Shown piece by piece: positions 44,001-55,162 of a stretch of 64,000 nucleotides of DNA. This stretch comes from Phytophthora sp. 'mugwort' (Eukaryota; Oomycota; Peronosporomycetes; Peronosporales; Peronosporaceae): the NCBI GenBank assembly GCA_033558025.1, contig JAUCEF010000006.1:1736001-1800000 (forward strand), given 5' to 3'. The notes beneath the pieces were generated by a model that saw nothing but the letters and a program-made list of their open reading frames with translations, was not told the origin of the DNA and searched no databases. Numbering within the stretch: position 1 is the first letter of the stretch; every line of letters starts with the position of its first letter. A program made the position numbers and the translations under genes.

Positions 44001-47000
44001 CAGGGATCCCGCTGTTAACGATTTTTAAATCCGTGATTGGCATATCGCATCGATAGCACAAATATACCTTTGAGCCATCGCCTTGGTTAAGATCCACTTG
44101 AATTTGTTTGAAGCCATCAGGGATCGACTCGTTGCCATAAATCACTTGCAGATCAGTAATGGGCGATCCATTTGGCTCGCGACGGAAGAACAAATACACT
44201 TGCTTCTTTCCTCCAGCAGAAGAACCACCACCGACGTTGAGATCCAGCTCCACACGCTCAAAACCCGGCATGGAGGGCTTTGGATCGGTAGATAAAGCCA
44301 CCTTTACGACCAGTTCCGTGATTGGCATTACCCGTTCACTGTCATCTCCCATCGAAGCATCGGTAGTCGCCCGCTCGGGGCACCTCTTCACACACAAATA
44401 CATGTATGGTGCACCCGTACGATCCTTGTTCAAATCCGTGTTAAGACGCTCGTAGCCCTCCGGAGTATGAATGTCCATCGAAGATCCACTCACTGCGGTA
44501 ATGCTGGTGATCGGCGTATAACGAAGGTCAATCATGTTCAGTAGCAACTCCCAAAAGTACTCGCGGTTTACCGACTTCTTGCCGCAAGTTTTGCAAGCCA
44601 GAATCGTCGCTTGATGGCCGCCAAAAATTGATGGAATGTCGTCGGTAGTGTCTTGATGTTGACTCATCTGTTGGCTAAGCGAATCAATCAGGAAATGGGC
44701 AAAGTCCGACGTGTCCTGCTGTCGTCCATTCTTAAATTCGACAGGCAGACAGCGTTGAAGAGCATGAGTAGCCAGGTAGGGTCGCTGGGAAGCGGTCATT
44801 TGGGCGAACAAATCTTGGATCGTTGCCACAACGTTTCCACCGCTTGTTGTCCTGTCATTCGCGTACGGTGCGAAGTAGTTTTGGGCATCGCACGACAAAA
44901 TCAAGCGCCGAAAGTCTTGTGTCATGTACAAAGTTTGAAGAAAGCTGTTCTGGTAGCATACATTAGTGAGGTTTTGCTTCATATTCACCATACCGGCGTA
45001 GTATGGTTGGAGCACGTTTGGCTTCTTGACGGGGTCAATAGGAGCGAGTCCACAGAAGTCAGAGGAATACGGCGACGCAAGGCACTTCCAGTCGCCCGAT
45101 CCATCACCGCGGTACCATTTTCCGTCAAAACGGGAGGCGGTTTTGTCCCAGTAAAGCGTACAAGCATTAGACTGCGACTGGCTCGATTTCTTAAATCTTC
45201 CATCAAGCTTCCAGGCACCATCCTCCGTCAGCCGAGAAAGTCCGCTCAGCTTGCCATCTTTCTCCAAGTAAGTTCCGCGTACATACTCACCAACAAAACT
45301 CTTGGCAAGCGCAACATGCATCTTACCTCCTGTAGTTTCCCACACTGTATCGTTCATGCTTCCAATTTCCAGCAGGTGGCTGAAGGCTAGAGCTGCCGTA
45401 CGCTTGTATTCATCCAGAAATTTGACATTTTTCAACTTTGACGCCTGCAAATCCACAGTAGGTTCGGTGGTGACAGCCCCAGTACCTCCATCCATGTCCA
45501 TATTCGCCGGAGAAGATGCTTGAGGCGTAGCAACAATCTTTGGCGCAGGTAAGGCCATCACCACTTCAGAGGGCTCGACGGCGGCAGCAATAGGAATTTC
45601 CCGTGCAGTTCCGCACATGTAGCACGTCGTATCTGATGCTTGGTTTTCCATTGTGCACGCACTACAAGTCCACGAACTCGTCGGCTGAATCGCTATAGGA
45701 TGATCCTGTTTTGCAGCATCCTCAGCTGCATGGAAGAGAGTGGTGAGTCCATTATCAGTCTTGCTATCTTGGTTTAACCCGACAACTTCAGGCTCCGCTT
45801 GCTTCGCTCGCGGGGTATCACACATGGAGCACTTTATAGCAGTCGCGTTGTTAAGCATTGTGCATGCTTCACAGGACCAATCCGTAGCAGGCTCAAGCTG
45901 TTCGACCAAAGCGAGGGCTGTGGAGGTCGACTCTGGTGCCGCAGAGCCAGTGCTGAAATCAGGCGCATTGTTACCACATACACTGCATTGCTTGAGATCG
46001 ATACTATTGATCACCGTGCACTTGTCGCAGCCCCATAGTGACGCATGCACTGGCCTGCTGAGCATGGGGAAATCAGAGACTTGGACAGGGCTGTTGCAGC
46101 GACAAAGTCCGTTACCTCGAACATGACAAGCACATGCTGTCGTGGTCACACCCAGTACAACCAACTCGTGGCCTTCGTGGCAAATGATAGCACACGTCCG
46201 ACAAATGCGACTTCCATGAACCAAACTGCACGTCTGACATCCGTACGATTCTTGAGCAATAGCACTGCCATCAGTGCTCACGCGAGTACACGTAATCGTC
46301 TCGTTGTTCTTTTCACCATCACTAACTGATCCTTCAGATTGTAAAGGAGCGTAGACATTGCCCAGTGTTGATCTTACAGCTTCCGAGTTCTCACTGAGCG
46401 ATTCAAACGCCCACTTCATGAGCCAAGTTGGAGTTTGCACGCTGGATGAGTTATTGCCTGCCGGGAAAATCAAACCCGCGCGCACGACACTATCTGTCTC
46501 CATACGAAGAGCAAGTTCCAGATCCACTGCAACTTCGAACACAACGCCAACTCCACCAATGGCAACCGATAGGACACGGCTGGGAAGCTCGTACTTGATT
46601 TGAACGTCGGATGGCGCAGTAGAAGGACCCCCGACCACGCGAAATACACGAGATAGTGGGTTACCCTGCTTTTTCGACCAAATATACAGCCCCAATTCGT
46701 ACATCAATACCCCCGGGGCTACAGCTTCCAAACTTACTTTGATCAGCATCGCAGAGCCATCAAAATGTCGAAGCGATGGATCCGCTACATCCTTTGCCAC
46801 GTTTGATATCTTCGCTGCTTCTGACAACAAGGGAACAAGATCCCAGAACGAGGCTTCGCATATCGCAAACACGACAGTTTTCCGTGAAGACTGGGCTTCA
46901 ACTGCAACTGGAGGCGCAATAGACAGCATCGATCGGAAGCCACTGGCAATCGAAACAGCATTCTGACGCCACAATGCAGCCCCGGAGTCCCCGCAGTCCA

Positions 47001-49221
47001 CTTTTAGTCCACTTTCTCCGCTTGACTCGTCAGGTAGAGAGAATATACCACTGCCGAAAAACTCACTTCCAAGGGAGACAGCAAACGCATTCGTCACTGG
47101 AATAACCTCTGTCGGGGTTGCGGGGACAAAGTTACTAATCGACGAGATTGCTGCATCATGAATCGCGTCGGGAGATTGATATCCTTCAAAGACACAAGCA
47201 TGATTTTGGTGCTTCGATAGATCCATCAATAACCGCTCCGAATCACCAGCTAGAGGATAATAGCCTACAAGGTGTCCTTCTCGACCTGTTAGAGCGATCG
47301 AAATGCTCCAGTTTTCATCAAGGTTGGAGAGAAATGTCGACCACATGCGCAGATCTAGCATCTGTCCATAAAAACAGCTCGGTTTGTTTCCTTTCTCGTT
47401 GGAATCACAGCTTTCAAAGCTGCCACCAATTGTTAACAATGACGCACCCGGTGCCGAGACGCCTGCCTCATCCAATAACCCCGATCTCGGTGTCTCACCA
47501 GCTACTGAGCCATCAATTAAAAGCACTGCCCTGTCTTGGCCAAACGAAATTGTTACGTGACAGAACACTCCAAATTGCACAGCAGCACGAGAGGTTACGA
47601 CGTAACGTCCTCCAGCAATCTGCCACACCAAATGTCCAGCGCTGGTCAACGAAAGATCAAAGTCGTGGCCATTTGCAAGCACAATTTGAGTCTCGTTTCC
47701 AGAAGACGAACGCTCCGGGCGAATCCAAACTTGAACGGTAAACTCGGTATGATCTGAGGTTGACAGCACGGCCCGCTCCACCACTAAAGTACTAGCTGGG
47801 TTCCCTTCAGGGGAATACACATATGCTGGTAGACCGGTAGAGTCCATCATCGCATCGTTCGCTGTTACAAGCGACGTCGCAAGATCGAAGGAGCTTTCGA
47901 CGGTCTGTTTACGCGCCAGCCATACTCCTTGTTGCTCACCGCGTGACCATCTCATCCGCATAAACGACAAGTCTGTGCTGAACACTGCAGAGAATGGTGC
48001 TGGGTTACTACCTTTAGTACTGTTAGGGATCGTCGGCACATTAGCATCCACTGGACGGTCTGTTCCGCATGTCGTGCACTTGGTCGCGCTTCCTTCATTG
48101 TTCATGGTACACGCCCGACAGTCCCAAGTCGGGGGTGAAATCGGAGCCATCGGTGCAATAAACGTCGTCGGTCCATTTTCGTCATGCAGCTGTCTCCAGT
48201 GTCCTTCCATTTCCCACGCCGAAGCATCCATTGTCTCTGGATGCGCCAACAATACCTGCATCTCGGGCATCTGCTGGAACAGATATCCCGTCAGCTCCAA
48301 CTTGTGCTTCAACTTTGAATCAACCATCGTAGCCTTCACTTCATGCGCAAAACAATTCGTCGTCTTCTTCAATAGCACCGAGCCTGCATTGTGAGGTCCG
48401 CTGTTGCCGTGCTGATCATTAATAAACTCATCTACCACCCATTTGCCCTCAATGGACGGCAGCATCGCGTCTAATTTCTCCGCCGGTAGCACCCAAGCAC
48501 AACTCCTCAACAGCCTCTCTGCCTCCGCAGCAGTGGGTCGACCCACATGAGGTCCAAAGCTAGCTCTCATCGCTCGTCGCAGCGTCATTGCTTCAGCTTC
48601 ATAGCCTCGATGGCAATGCTCCAATGCAGCGCACGCTACCAATAGAAGATGCACCAGCTCCTTGTTCTCCTCGCTGTATTCACGGAATAATTCTGCCAAT
48701 TTTACGAGTTTCGACACATTTTTCTCGTACAGCTCGGCAGAATGCTGGAATCCCAAGAGCACTTCAAGGTAGAACTTTAACGCTCGCTCTCTGGTGTCTT
48801 TTTGCAGAATTTTGGCGTAAATAGCGTCCAGCAATTGAGTTGACGCGGTGTCGAGCACGTCCCAGCGCTTCGTCAGCTTGAAGCCCTGGAAAGTCATTTG
48901 CGCCAATCGCACGAGCCCCGCGCAGTGCAGTGACCGGTGGGCCAGCAGCACTCGGAGCAGGCTCAGCAGCTTATCGGTGGAAACGTTGGTACTGGCCAGC
49001 AGCAGCGCCAGATCTTCGGCCAATAAGAGGGCGTCGACCGATGCCGAGTCGTCACATAGTGAATCCCAGTACTGCAGTTGCTCCGCCGTGAGGCCGAGCG
49101 CCACGTCCACGCTCCGCACTCGAGTATCTGCATCTTGGACGTCAGTGGAGGCTGCTGCGGCGGCGCTGACGGACACACACGCGCCTAAAAGAGCGCGGAA
49201 TTGCTCCGTCGCCGCCTCCAT
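41028..49221 (-). CDS. giant multidomain ubiquitin-specific protease (UBR box, RanBP2 fingers, LamG-like, MABP-like repeats, UIM)
   Basis: Two exons: 41239-49221 and 41028-41171, joined by a 67-bp phase-0 intron (GTACGT..CTGCAG); 2708 aa. Domains by approximate residue: a RanBP2 zinc finger (360), a LamG/concanavalin-like fold (475-630), a UBR-type Cys/His box (970-1030), three more RanBP2 fingers (1060, 1112, 1179), the USP Cys box LTNVCYQNSFLQ (Cys about 1422), a first C..C pair (LACKTCGKK), then tandem beta-prism (MABP-like) units with signatures such as PITDLQVIYGN and YLCYRC (about 1560-1760 and 2030-2210). A second C..C pair, the His box NSGHYYSF (about 2516) and a UIM-like EEAMLLAKAMALSM near 2610 follow. 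It should remove ubiquitin; the fingers, UBR box and UIM suggest ubiquitin or degron recognition. Unspliced reading would give a slightly shorter, different tail. It is divergent from the NSUN2-like gene. Confidence 0.9.
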
Positions 49222-49459
49222 GAGTGCGGAATGCGCCGATCTCCCCCCCCGTCAGATTTCTGGCGACCGGATTGGAGGAAAGTAAAACGGGAGTTAATTT
49301 TGATGTAGAGTGTTGATTGGTTGAAAGAAAGCAATGATTACCTATCCATGCAAAAGGTTTGGCACACCCATATCTGGTAATCACTTTTGGGGAGGTACTG
49401 CTGCCAGTCAATACGTTGACACAGTCATCTCGAGCTTGAGGAGCATTGCTGCGTCGATC
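49222..49459. promoter_or_regulatory. probable shared bidirectional promoter
   Basis: The deubiquitinase ATG (minus) and the NSUN2-like gene (plus) are divergent with at most 238 bp between, so their promoters must overlap. I see no TATA box. The ATG at 49334 in frame with the plus gene lies in this interval and may be a leader codon rather than the start. Confidence 0.45.
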
Positions 49460-51727
49460 ATGGGCGGGAAGAGTCGCGCTACGCTGCGTCGTGAGAAGAA
49501 GAGGAAGCAGACGGGATCGTCAGCTCCATCTACCGGCGCTGGATCTGAAGTTACTGGCTCTGACAAGCCCCAGAAGCGCCAGCGGAAGACGATTTACGAC
49601 AGCGACTCAGACTCATCGGACGACACGAACCGCGCTGCTGCCATCCCGCTGCCGTCGCTGGAGGACGGAGACAAGGTGCGCGATTTCTTGCAAGAGATGG
49701 AGACGCAGCAGAAGCCCTCGGGTAAGCGCGCACGTGCCGAGGCCGAGCAGCACGCTGTGGACCAGCGCAAGAAGAGGTTCCGTGAGGAGAAGGCCGAGAA
49801 GATCGTGTGGCGCAAGTTCGACCGGGAGAACCGCGCCTTCGAACAGTTCTACGAGCGATGCCTTGGGCTGGAGAAGGACGAGTTTGCGCGCTTCTTGGCG
49901 TGTTTGAAGGATCCGTTGCCCGTGCATTTACGCGTCAATGGCAACTACACGAGTCTGAGCGAGATCGTAATGGGATCGTTGGAGCTGGATTTTAATCTGA
50001 GTGAGGTGAAGGTGCCCACACCCGTGGGCGGAGGCGAGATGCACGTACAGTTCGGGCCCGAGTCGTGGATCCCCAATAAAAGGCTGTGGAAATTGTCCGT
50101 GGACAGTAAAGTGTTCCGCAAGGTGGAAGATCTCCGATCGCTGAGTACGTATGTGCGCGCCCAAGGATCATTAGGTACGCTGATTCGACAAGACCCTGCT
50201 GCGACTGTGCTGCCGGCGTTCTTAGATGTCCAGCCTGGTCAACGCGTGCTGGATCTTTGCGGTGGTGGCGAACACCGTGCGCCGATTGTGGAAGAGTATT
50301 TGTATCCTGCTTCTCCTGCGAGCGCAGCGGTTGAGACCAGTCCCAGCGCCAAGAATCTGCTGGTTGTGAACGAACGTGACGCCACGGCGGCGGCCTCTGC
50401 AGTGCGAAACCTCACGCGCACCCTACCCCTTGCGCGCGATCTCGTTGTGACAGCGCACAAGCCGGAGGAATTTCCTGTTCCCGACGCTGCGGATGCTTTG
50501 TTTGACCGTATCGTTTGCTGTGTCCCGTGCTCTGGAGATGGTCTGGTACGCAAACTTCCTGAGAAATGGCGTACATGGAGTCCCGACCAGGCGTTGGTGC
50601 ACCACCCGAGCCAACTTGGTCTAGCAGAACATGCGCTGACTCTCCTGCAGACTGGTGGTTCTCTGCTGTACAGCACGCGATCATTGAATCCGATTGAGAA
50701 CGAAGCAGTAGTAGCTGGCCTGCTTCGCCGCTCGAAGGGGGCGTTAGAGCTTGTAGAGACCGACAATATTTTAGAAGGTCTGGAACGCTCACATGGCCTA
50801 ATCCAGTGGGATGTTCTAGACTTGGCATCCTGGGATCACGCCCCGGAGGACCAAAGGCATCGTCTTCGTCCCTCCATGTGGCCACCAACAGCTGAAGAAC
50901 GTTCTGAGATGCACCTTGAGCGTTGTGTCCGCGTATTACCTCACCAAAACGATACCTCGGGTCTCTTCCTCGCCGTCATTCGTAAGGTTCACGAGTCTGA
51001 AGTTGTTTCGGTAGCTGCAGGACCTGCCCCACTACCCCAGCCGACGACGAAGGCAAAGGCCAAGACCAAGACGTCTGCAGCATCTAAGAACAAGAAGCAG
51101 GCGAAGGCTGAAAAGCCGTTTGGCAGCTTTACCATCATCGATCAGAAGCACCTGGCATTAATTCGGTCATTCTTCGCTCTCCGTAGCGATTCAGCCTTCT
51201 TGGAGCGTGCAGGTATGGCTCGCCAGAAGCGTGCAGTGCACGTGGTAACGCCTGCGGTAGCAATGTTGGTGACTCACCAGCTCCGTGGACGATTGAGTAT
51301 CTATCACGCCGGCGTGTTTGCGCTGCGACCTGGCACCGGAATTGAGGCTGTTGGCGATGAACTCACAGACAACGGCGCTCGGGCGTTGCTCCCAGAGATG
51401 AACGCGCGCGTGCTGAACTTACCTCAAGATGAGTTCACATCATTCTTGGAGTCGCGTGAAATGTGGCTGAAGAATGCCGGAGAGCATGCCCGCGAGCAGT
51501 TAACTGGAATGACTGAGGGTAGCCTTGCTGTCGCACTGGACGACATGGAGCCTGCACAAACTGGTGACCGAGACATCCTGCTGGTCGCCGTTAAGCGACA
51601 CAACTCCTGCTCGATCGTGTCGTCTCCTGCAGCGATTGCGCGTGTCAAGGCTCTCTTTGAGGAGCTCAACGATGCAGGTGGCGATGGTGAAGACGGCTAC
51701 GACTCATTTGAGTTCGAAGACGAGTAG
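49334..51727 (+). CDS. NSUN2/Trm4-like RNA m5C methyltransferase family protein, catalytic residues altered
   Basis: 797 codons from ATG at 49334. A start at 49460 (MGGKSRATLRREKKRKQ, 755 aa) fits better, as it gives the basic nuclear-type N-terminus expected of the family. The domain order is that of NSUN2: N-terminal PUA-like/RNA-binding region (PLPVHLRVNG), Rossmann-fold core and C-terminal domain. Family landmarks include RSKGALELVE, HLERCVRVLPHQNDTSG and the RLRPSMWPP segment. The motif I position reads LDLCGGGEHRA, where active enzymes have a Cys-Ala-Ala-Pro-Gly-type loop. The motif IV Asp is Cys (residue 354, CVPCSGDG; its Cys 357 is kept). The motif VI catalytic Cys is Arg (codon CGA, 50678-50680; YSTRSLNP). 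The frame is otherwise intact, so this is a likely pseudoenzyme rather than a pseudogene. Active NSUN2 makes 5-methylcytosine in tRNA. Confidence 0.88.
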   Translation: MITYPCKRFGTPISGNHFWGGTAASQYVDTVISSLRSIAASIMGGKSRATLRREKKRKQTGSSAPSTGAGSEVTGSDKPQKRQRKTIYDSDSDSSDDTNRAAAIPLPSLEDGDKVRDFLQEMETQQKPSGKRARAEAEQHAVDQRKKRFREEKAEKIVWRKFDRENRAFEQFYERCLGLEKDEFARFLACLKDPLPVHLRVNGNYTSLSEIVMGSLELDFNLSEVKVPTPVGGGEMHVQFGPESWIPNKRLWKLSVDSKVFRKVEDLRSLSTYVRAQGSLGTLIRQDPAATVLPAFLDVQPGQRVLDLCGGGEHRAPIVEEYLYPASPASAAVETSPSAKNLLVVNERDATAAASAVRNLTRTLPLARDLVVTAHKPEEFPVPDAADALFDRIVCCVPCSGDGLVRKLPEKWRTWSPDQALVHHPSQLGLAEHALTLLQTGGSLLYSTRSLNPIENEAVVAGLLRRSKGALELVETDNILEGLERSHGLIQWDVLDLASWDHAPEDQRHRLRPSMWPPTAEERSEMHLERCVRVLPHQNDTSGLFLAVIRKVHESEVVSVAAGPAPLPQPTTKAKAKTKTSAASKNKKQAKAEKPFGSFTIIDQKHLALIRSFFALRSDSAFLERAGMARQKRAVHVVTPAVAMLVTHQLRGRLSIYHAGVFALRPGTGIEAVGDELTDNGARALLPEMNARVLNLPQDEFTSFLESREMWLKNAGEHAREQLTGMTEGSLAVALDDMEPAQTGDRDILLVAVKRHNSCSIVSSPAAIARVKALFEELNDAGGDGEDGYDSFEFEDE

Positions 51728-51825
51728 ATACAGGTATGACACGAGATAACAGCGAACACTTTTTTTTAATGACAGATTTCTTAGTACCGTATGATAGAAG
51801 TACACTTGCTTTTTAGTCTGAACTC

Positions 51826-53634
51826 CTATTTGATTGCAACATGCTGCGAAATATACTCTAGGACAGTATTCGCGTCCTCAGCGACTCCAACTCCGTGCGA
51901 TTGGAAGGGCATCTCGGGGTATTCAGGGTTTACACGTACGAGTTGTACTCCATCCGTGTAGGCGATGCGTTCGTTGGGCATGCGTAGCACACCGGGGGTG
52001 TTGAAACCAGCGCCCACTTCAAGGATTGCGAGCTTCTTGCCATGATTTCTCACGTCGTCTAGCACTCCAGCAAGCCACTTGTCGTACGCAGCACGACCTT
52101 CCTCCAGTGCACTCTGCAAGAATGAGTCGTCCACACGCAAAAGGAGGAACATCTTGCCACTACACTTGGGGCACTTCGGAATTCCGGCCGGGTCTTCAAT
52201 TCGGTACGTTTTGGAGTTGAAGCTCTCAAGCGCCTTCTCCATAAATGGGCGAGAACTCCACACACTGTCTTCTGCGCAGGGCTCTGAGCACTGGATGCGA
52301 CCGTACTCTCCCTGCATGAGGTAGATGAATTCCGTGTCGAACCCTTCCTGCTCGAACATGCCGTCGGCGTTGCTGGTCTTAATGAATGCAGCTCCAAGAT
52401 TGCGGCTCTCAAACGAGTTGAAGATCTTCTTTACGTAGTCGTAAGTTAGTGCTGTGCGGTGGCGCACCCAGTCAAATCGGATCATGCTAATTTGCTTGAA
52501 CAGGTAGCCCCACATGAGCGGTTCATCCCAACCTGTATATCCGATCGAGCTATACATCGTGGTGAAGCTGGGGAGTATTTTCTGGATTCCAGGGTGAAAC
52601 TTCTTCATTACTGCTTCGGATGTGTAGTCTAGGCCAGCGGCAGCAGAAAGCCCGGCGCCTCCAGCCACTAACAGGTAGTCGGCGTCTTGAACAGCCTGAA
52701 GTGCACTCTCCAAAGCTGACGACACCGGCGCAGAAGGTAAAGCAACGCTATCCGGACACTTGCTCACGACGTAATCCTTGTACAGATCATAGTCGCGTTT
52801 CAAAAAGGTGTTGAAGATCACCTTCCATCCGCGTGTCTGCTGACTGTGCGTCGCCAGCCACTCCAACACACTGTCGACAGCCAATGGAACTGCAACATCG
52901 CTCGGGAATGCAAACAGCCCAGTCGAAATGCACGGGAACGCGATGGACACACATTCCTCAGCTTGATCACCTAACGTCTTCAGCAACAAGTCTAGGGATT
53001 TCGTGTAGCACGACTGCAATTGTTCGCAGTCCGCAGTAGAAGGCTGCGAGCCGTGGCGCAACTGTGGACCGACAGTATGAATCACATACGAAGCTGGCAA
53101 AGCGAAGCCCGATGTGATCTGCGCATTACCCACGGGCTCTTCGCCTGTCTGGCGAGACATAATCTCGTGACATGCCGCACGCAGGCGAGGACCCGCCATA
53201 CTATGGATCACGTTGTCGATGCACTTGTGGGACGGCTGAAAACAGCCTAACAGCGCCGAGTTGGCCGCGTTGACGATGGCTGTGGCTTTAAGCGTGGTGA
53301 TGTCCCCTTTCCACAGCGCAATCTGTTGGAAGCCGTGCGCGTCCGGCGACGACATGACAGTCGGCAACGTACGAGCATCCAAGATCGTCTTGCGTTGCGT
53401 GAGCTCGAGGTGTAGCAGACTGTCCATTTGGCTGTAAAGCTCCTCTTCCTGCTTAGCATTTTTATTATCTTCGGGTGGTGGACGGATGACAAGAAGATGG
53501 TGCACGATATCTCGGACTTCAGAGCTGGAGACGTGCTGGAGGTGGTGCTGTCCGTATCCTGCCTCGATAAGCAGTCTCGAGGCGATTGCGCGCAGCAGTG
53601 AGTTGTACGATCGTGACGGTGTTGACGGAGCCAT
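51826..53634 (-). CDS. macrodomain-SirTM fusion, copy 1 (ADP-ribosyl hydrolase plus class M sirtuin)
   Basis: 602 codons from ATG at 53634, the start shared with copy 2; an in-frame ATG at 53841 probably lies in the leader. Residues about 100-290 form a macrodomain: GDITTLKATAIVNAANS, then GCFQPSHKCIDNVIH, the Cys/His pattern of zinc-dependent macrodomains, FPCISTGLFAFP. Residues about 310-590 are a sirtuin fold with GGAGLSAAAGLDY and TSNADGMFEQEGF. At the place of the usual catalytic His-Gly stands MQGEYGRIQC, so Gln replaces His as in SirTM (class M) sirtuins. Cys pairs CSEPC and CPKC would bind zinc. SirTM enzymes transfer ADP-ribose to protein; the linked macrodomain removes it. In bacteria they are separate genes beside a lipoylation-linked operon; here they are fused and tandemly duplicated. 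Target unknown. Confidence 0.88.
   Translation of the reverse strand: MAPSTPSRSYNSLLRAIASRLLIEAGYGQHHLQHVSSSEVRDIVHHLLVIRPPPEDNKNAKQEEELYSQMDSLLHLELTQRKTILDARTLPTVMSSPDAHGFQQIALWKGDITTLKATAIVNAANSALLGCFQPSHKCIDNVIHSMAGPRLRAACHEIMSRQTGEEPVGNAQITSGFALPASYVIHTVGPQLRHGSQPSTADCEQLQSCYTKSLDLLLKTLGDQAEECVSIAFPCISTGLFAFPSDVAVPLAVDSVLEWLATHSQQTRGWKVIFNTFLKRDYDLYKDYVVSKCPDSVALPSAPVSSALESALQAVQDADYLLVAGGAGLSAAAGLDYTSEAVMKKFHPGIQKILPSFTTMYSSIGYTGWDEPLMWGYLFKQISMIRFDWVRHRTALTYDYVKKIFNSFESRNLGAAFIKTSNADGMFEQEGFDTEFIYLMQGEYGRIQCSEPCAEDSVWSSRPFMEKALESFNSKTYRIEDPAGIPKCPKCSGKMFLLLRVDDSFLQSALEEGRAAYDKWLAGVLDDVRNHGKKLAILEVGAGFNTPGVLRMPNERIAYTDGVQLVRVNPEYPEMPFQSHGVGVAEDANTVLEYISQHVAIK
52735..53566. repeat. gene-conversion tract, copy 1 (paired with 56072-56903)
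   Basis: 832 bp that align without gaps to 56072-56903 (offset 3337). I found a single difference, at 52927 (A here, G there). The tract covers codons about 23-300, that is, the whole macrodomain. Outside it the two genes differ clearly. Confidence 0.8.
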
Positions 53635-54257
53635 TTTTGGTTTTGTGTGCGAGGCGGAGCAAAGTGAAAAATGAAGAGGAGACCGACACAAGTGCGTGGC
53701 GCGCATTGCTGCTGAGTCAGCAGTGCTGAAGCTTGACATGCAAAAGAAGGTATTTTTACGGGTACGGTCCGTAAGTAAAAGTACGCCACATGAATAGTCC
53801 CATAAGTACACTGCTGAAGATGATGTCGGAAGATTGCGCATCTTGATTTACCGGTATTAGTACCATGTATAGTACTCGGATAGGAAATGCGATTGCTTTT
53901 CGGTGCGATCAATTACCGGGTTTTTACGCCCGCGTACTGGTGCACTCACAAGGCACCGGTTTCTGCCACTTACTACTCACATCACATCACTGGTTTCCGC
54001 CGGTATACTCCTGGCGGCACCAGTTTGCACTTGGTATACCGGTCCGAGTAAACCTTTTCGACACCTTAATACCCGTAGGTCAACCGACACCTTTCACGCG
54101 GCTTTCTAGGCAGGTCCCAGGAAATGGAATGTATACAATGGGCTCGCAGACTTTTCTCCAGCTGCCTCGTCAAAACTGCTCAGTAGTTGCAGCAGCAACC
54201 TTGGTTGTCATTCGGCATTTTGCACGGATCTGAAGATTTCGTGAACTTCAGTCGCCA
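53635..54257. other. spacer upstream of macrodomain-SirTM copy 1
   Basis: Holds its promoter and possible leader (ATG 53841). ACCGGTATTAGTACC-type and ACCGGT repeats occur between 53850 and 54040. No coding sequence that I trust. Confidence 0.4.
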
Positions 54258-54629
54258 TGATCAAGCGTTTCGTCGTCCTTCTGTTGTGGTGCTGACCGCC
54301 CTACTGAGCTCTGCTCACGCTGACGATGCCCCTGCTGCTCTCGACGCGGATAGAGCTCCTACCGAGCAAGCCCCGCTTGGCGTGACGATTCTCGGTGAAA
54401 AGGAGCCTGTGCCGTCGAACGAAGAGGAGTTGGAGCAGTTCATCGGTTGAGGTGGCGGCTTCATCCCGACGAGAGGAATCACGTACCGCTGGCGCTACAC
54501 GTACCCATACCTTGGAGGCTTCCGTTATGGCTGGCGCTACCGCTCAGCTACTGGAACACCTTCGGCCGCTCCATCTACGGCTCAAGCTGCCTGTTCGGGC
54601 GTCCGTTCGGTGGTTTCTACTACTGTTAA
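54258..54629 (+). pseudogene. small secreted Gly/Tyr/Arg-rich protein, broken
   Basis: ATG at 54258 starts MIKRFVVLL; one base later in frame comes VVLTALLSSAHADDAPAALD. Together they look like a cleavable signal peptide plus an acidic pro-region (EKEPVPSNEEELEQFIG). A TGA at 54448 follows. The other frames then give GGGFIPTRGITYRWRY, GGFRYGWRY and SYWNTFGRSIYGSSCLFGRP with a final GGFYYC and TAA. The repeated G-x-Y/W-R pattern suggests a structural or wall protein. One deletion, one stop and one later frameshift make it a pseudogene. No RXLR motif seen. It lies between the two macrodomain-SirTM genes, on the opposite strand. Confidence 0.55.
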
Positions 54630-55162
54630 GAAGCCCGCACTCGCGACAACAGCTGCCGCAAACTTGGCAACGGAACCGTGTGCGAGGCTGATGTGAATGC
54701 AAACAAGAGCCGCGGCGTCCACTTTTGAATGAGCTTTCGAGTAGGGTTTAACGACACATAATTTGCAGAAAGAGTGGCCATGGCCAGTAACCTGCAAACA
54801 TGAATAATATCATCTTTTTTCGATAAGGATCCCTGGTTCAACATTCGTTGACGACGGTCTCAAAAATCGTGTCAGCGGCTTGCACATGTACCGGTATCAT
54901 ATTGCAGCCAATCCTGCGTGCACAATTATTCCAATATATGACGAAATATATTAAAATAATTATGGTCACTACTGCCTCTCACAAGTTCACGCCAACGACG
55001 GGTAAATGTTTCGTTCACTTTTTTAGTTTGAACTAGTCCGCTCCGGGTTATAAAATGCCAGCTAATTTTGTTCGCGTGCGGGACTAGCTAGTTCTCCCCT
55101 AAAAGCAAACAAAACCCTACTAAATTGTGTAAAATTCACTTACTTATTATCATACAGCAGCA
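54630..55162. other. spacer between secreted-protein remnant and copy 2
   Basis: AT-rich; no gene or strong repeat seen. Confidence 0.4.

Noticed and set aside
52833..53250. Plus-strand frames that occur twice (also at 56170-56587)
   Set aside because: They are antisense to the macrodomains and are conserved only because the conversion tract is; no independent start or motif.
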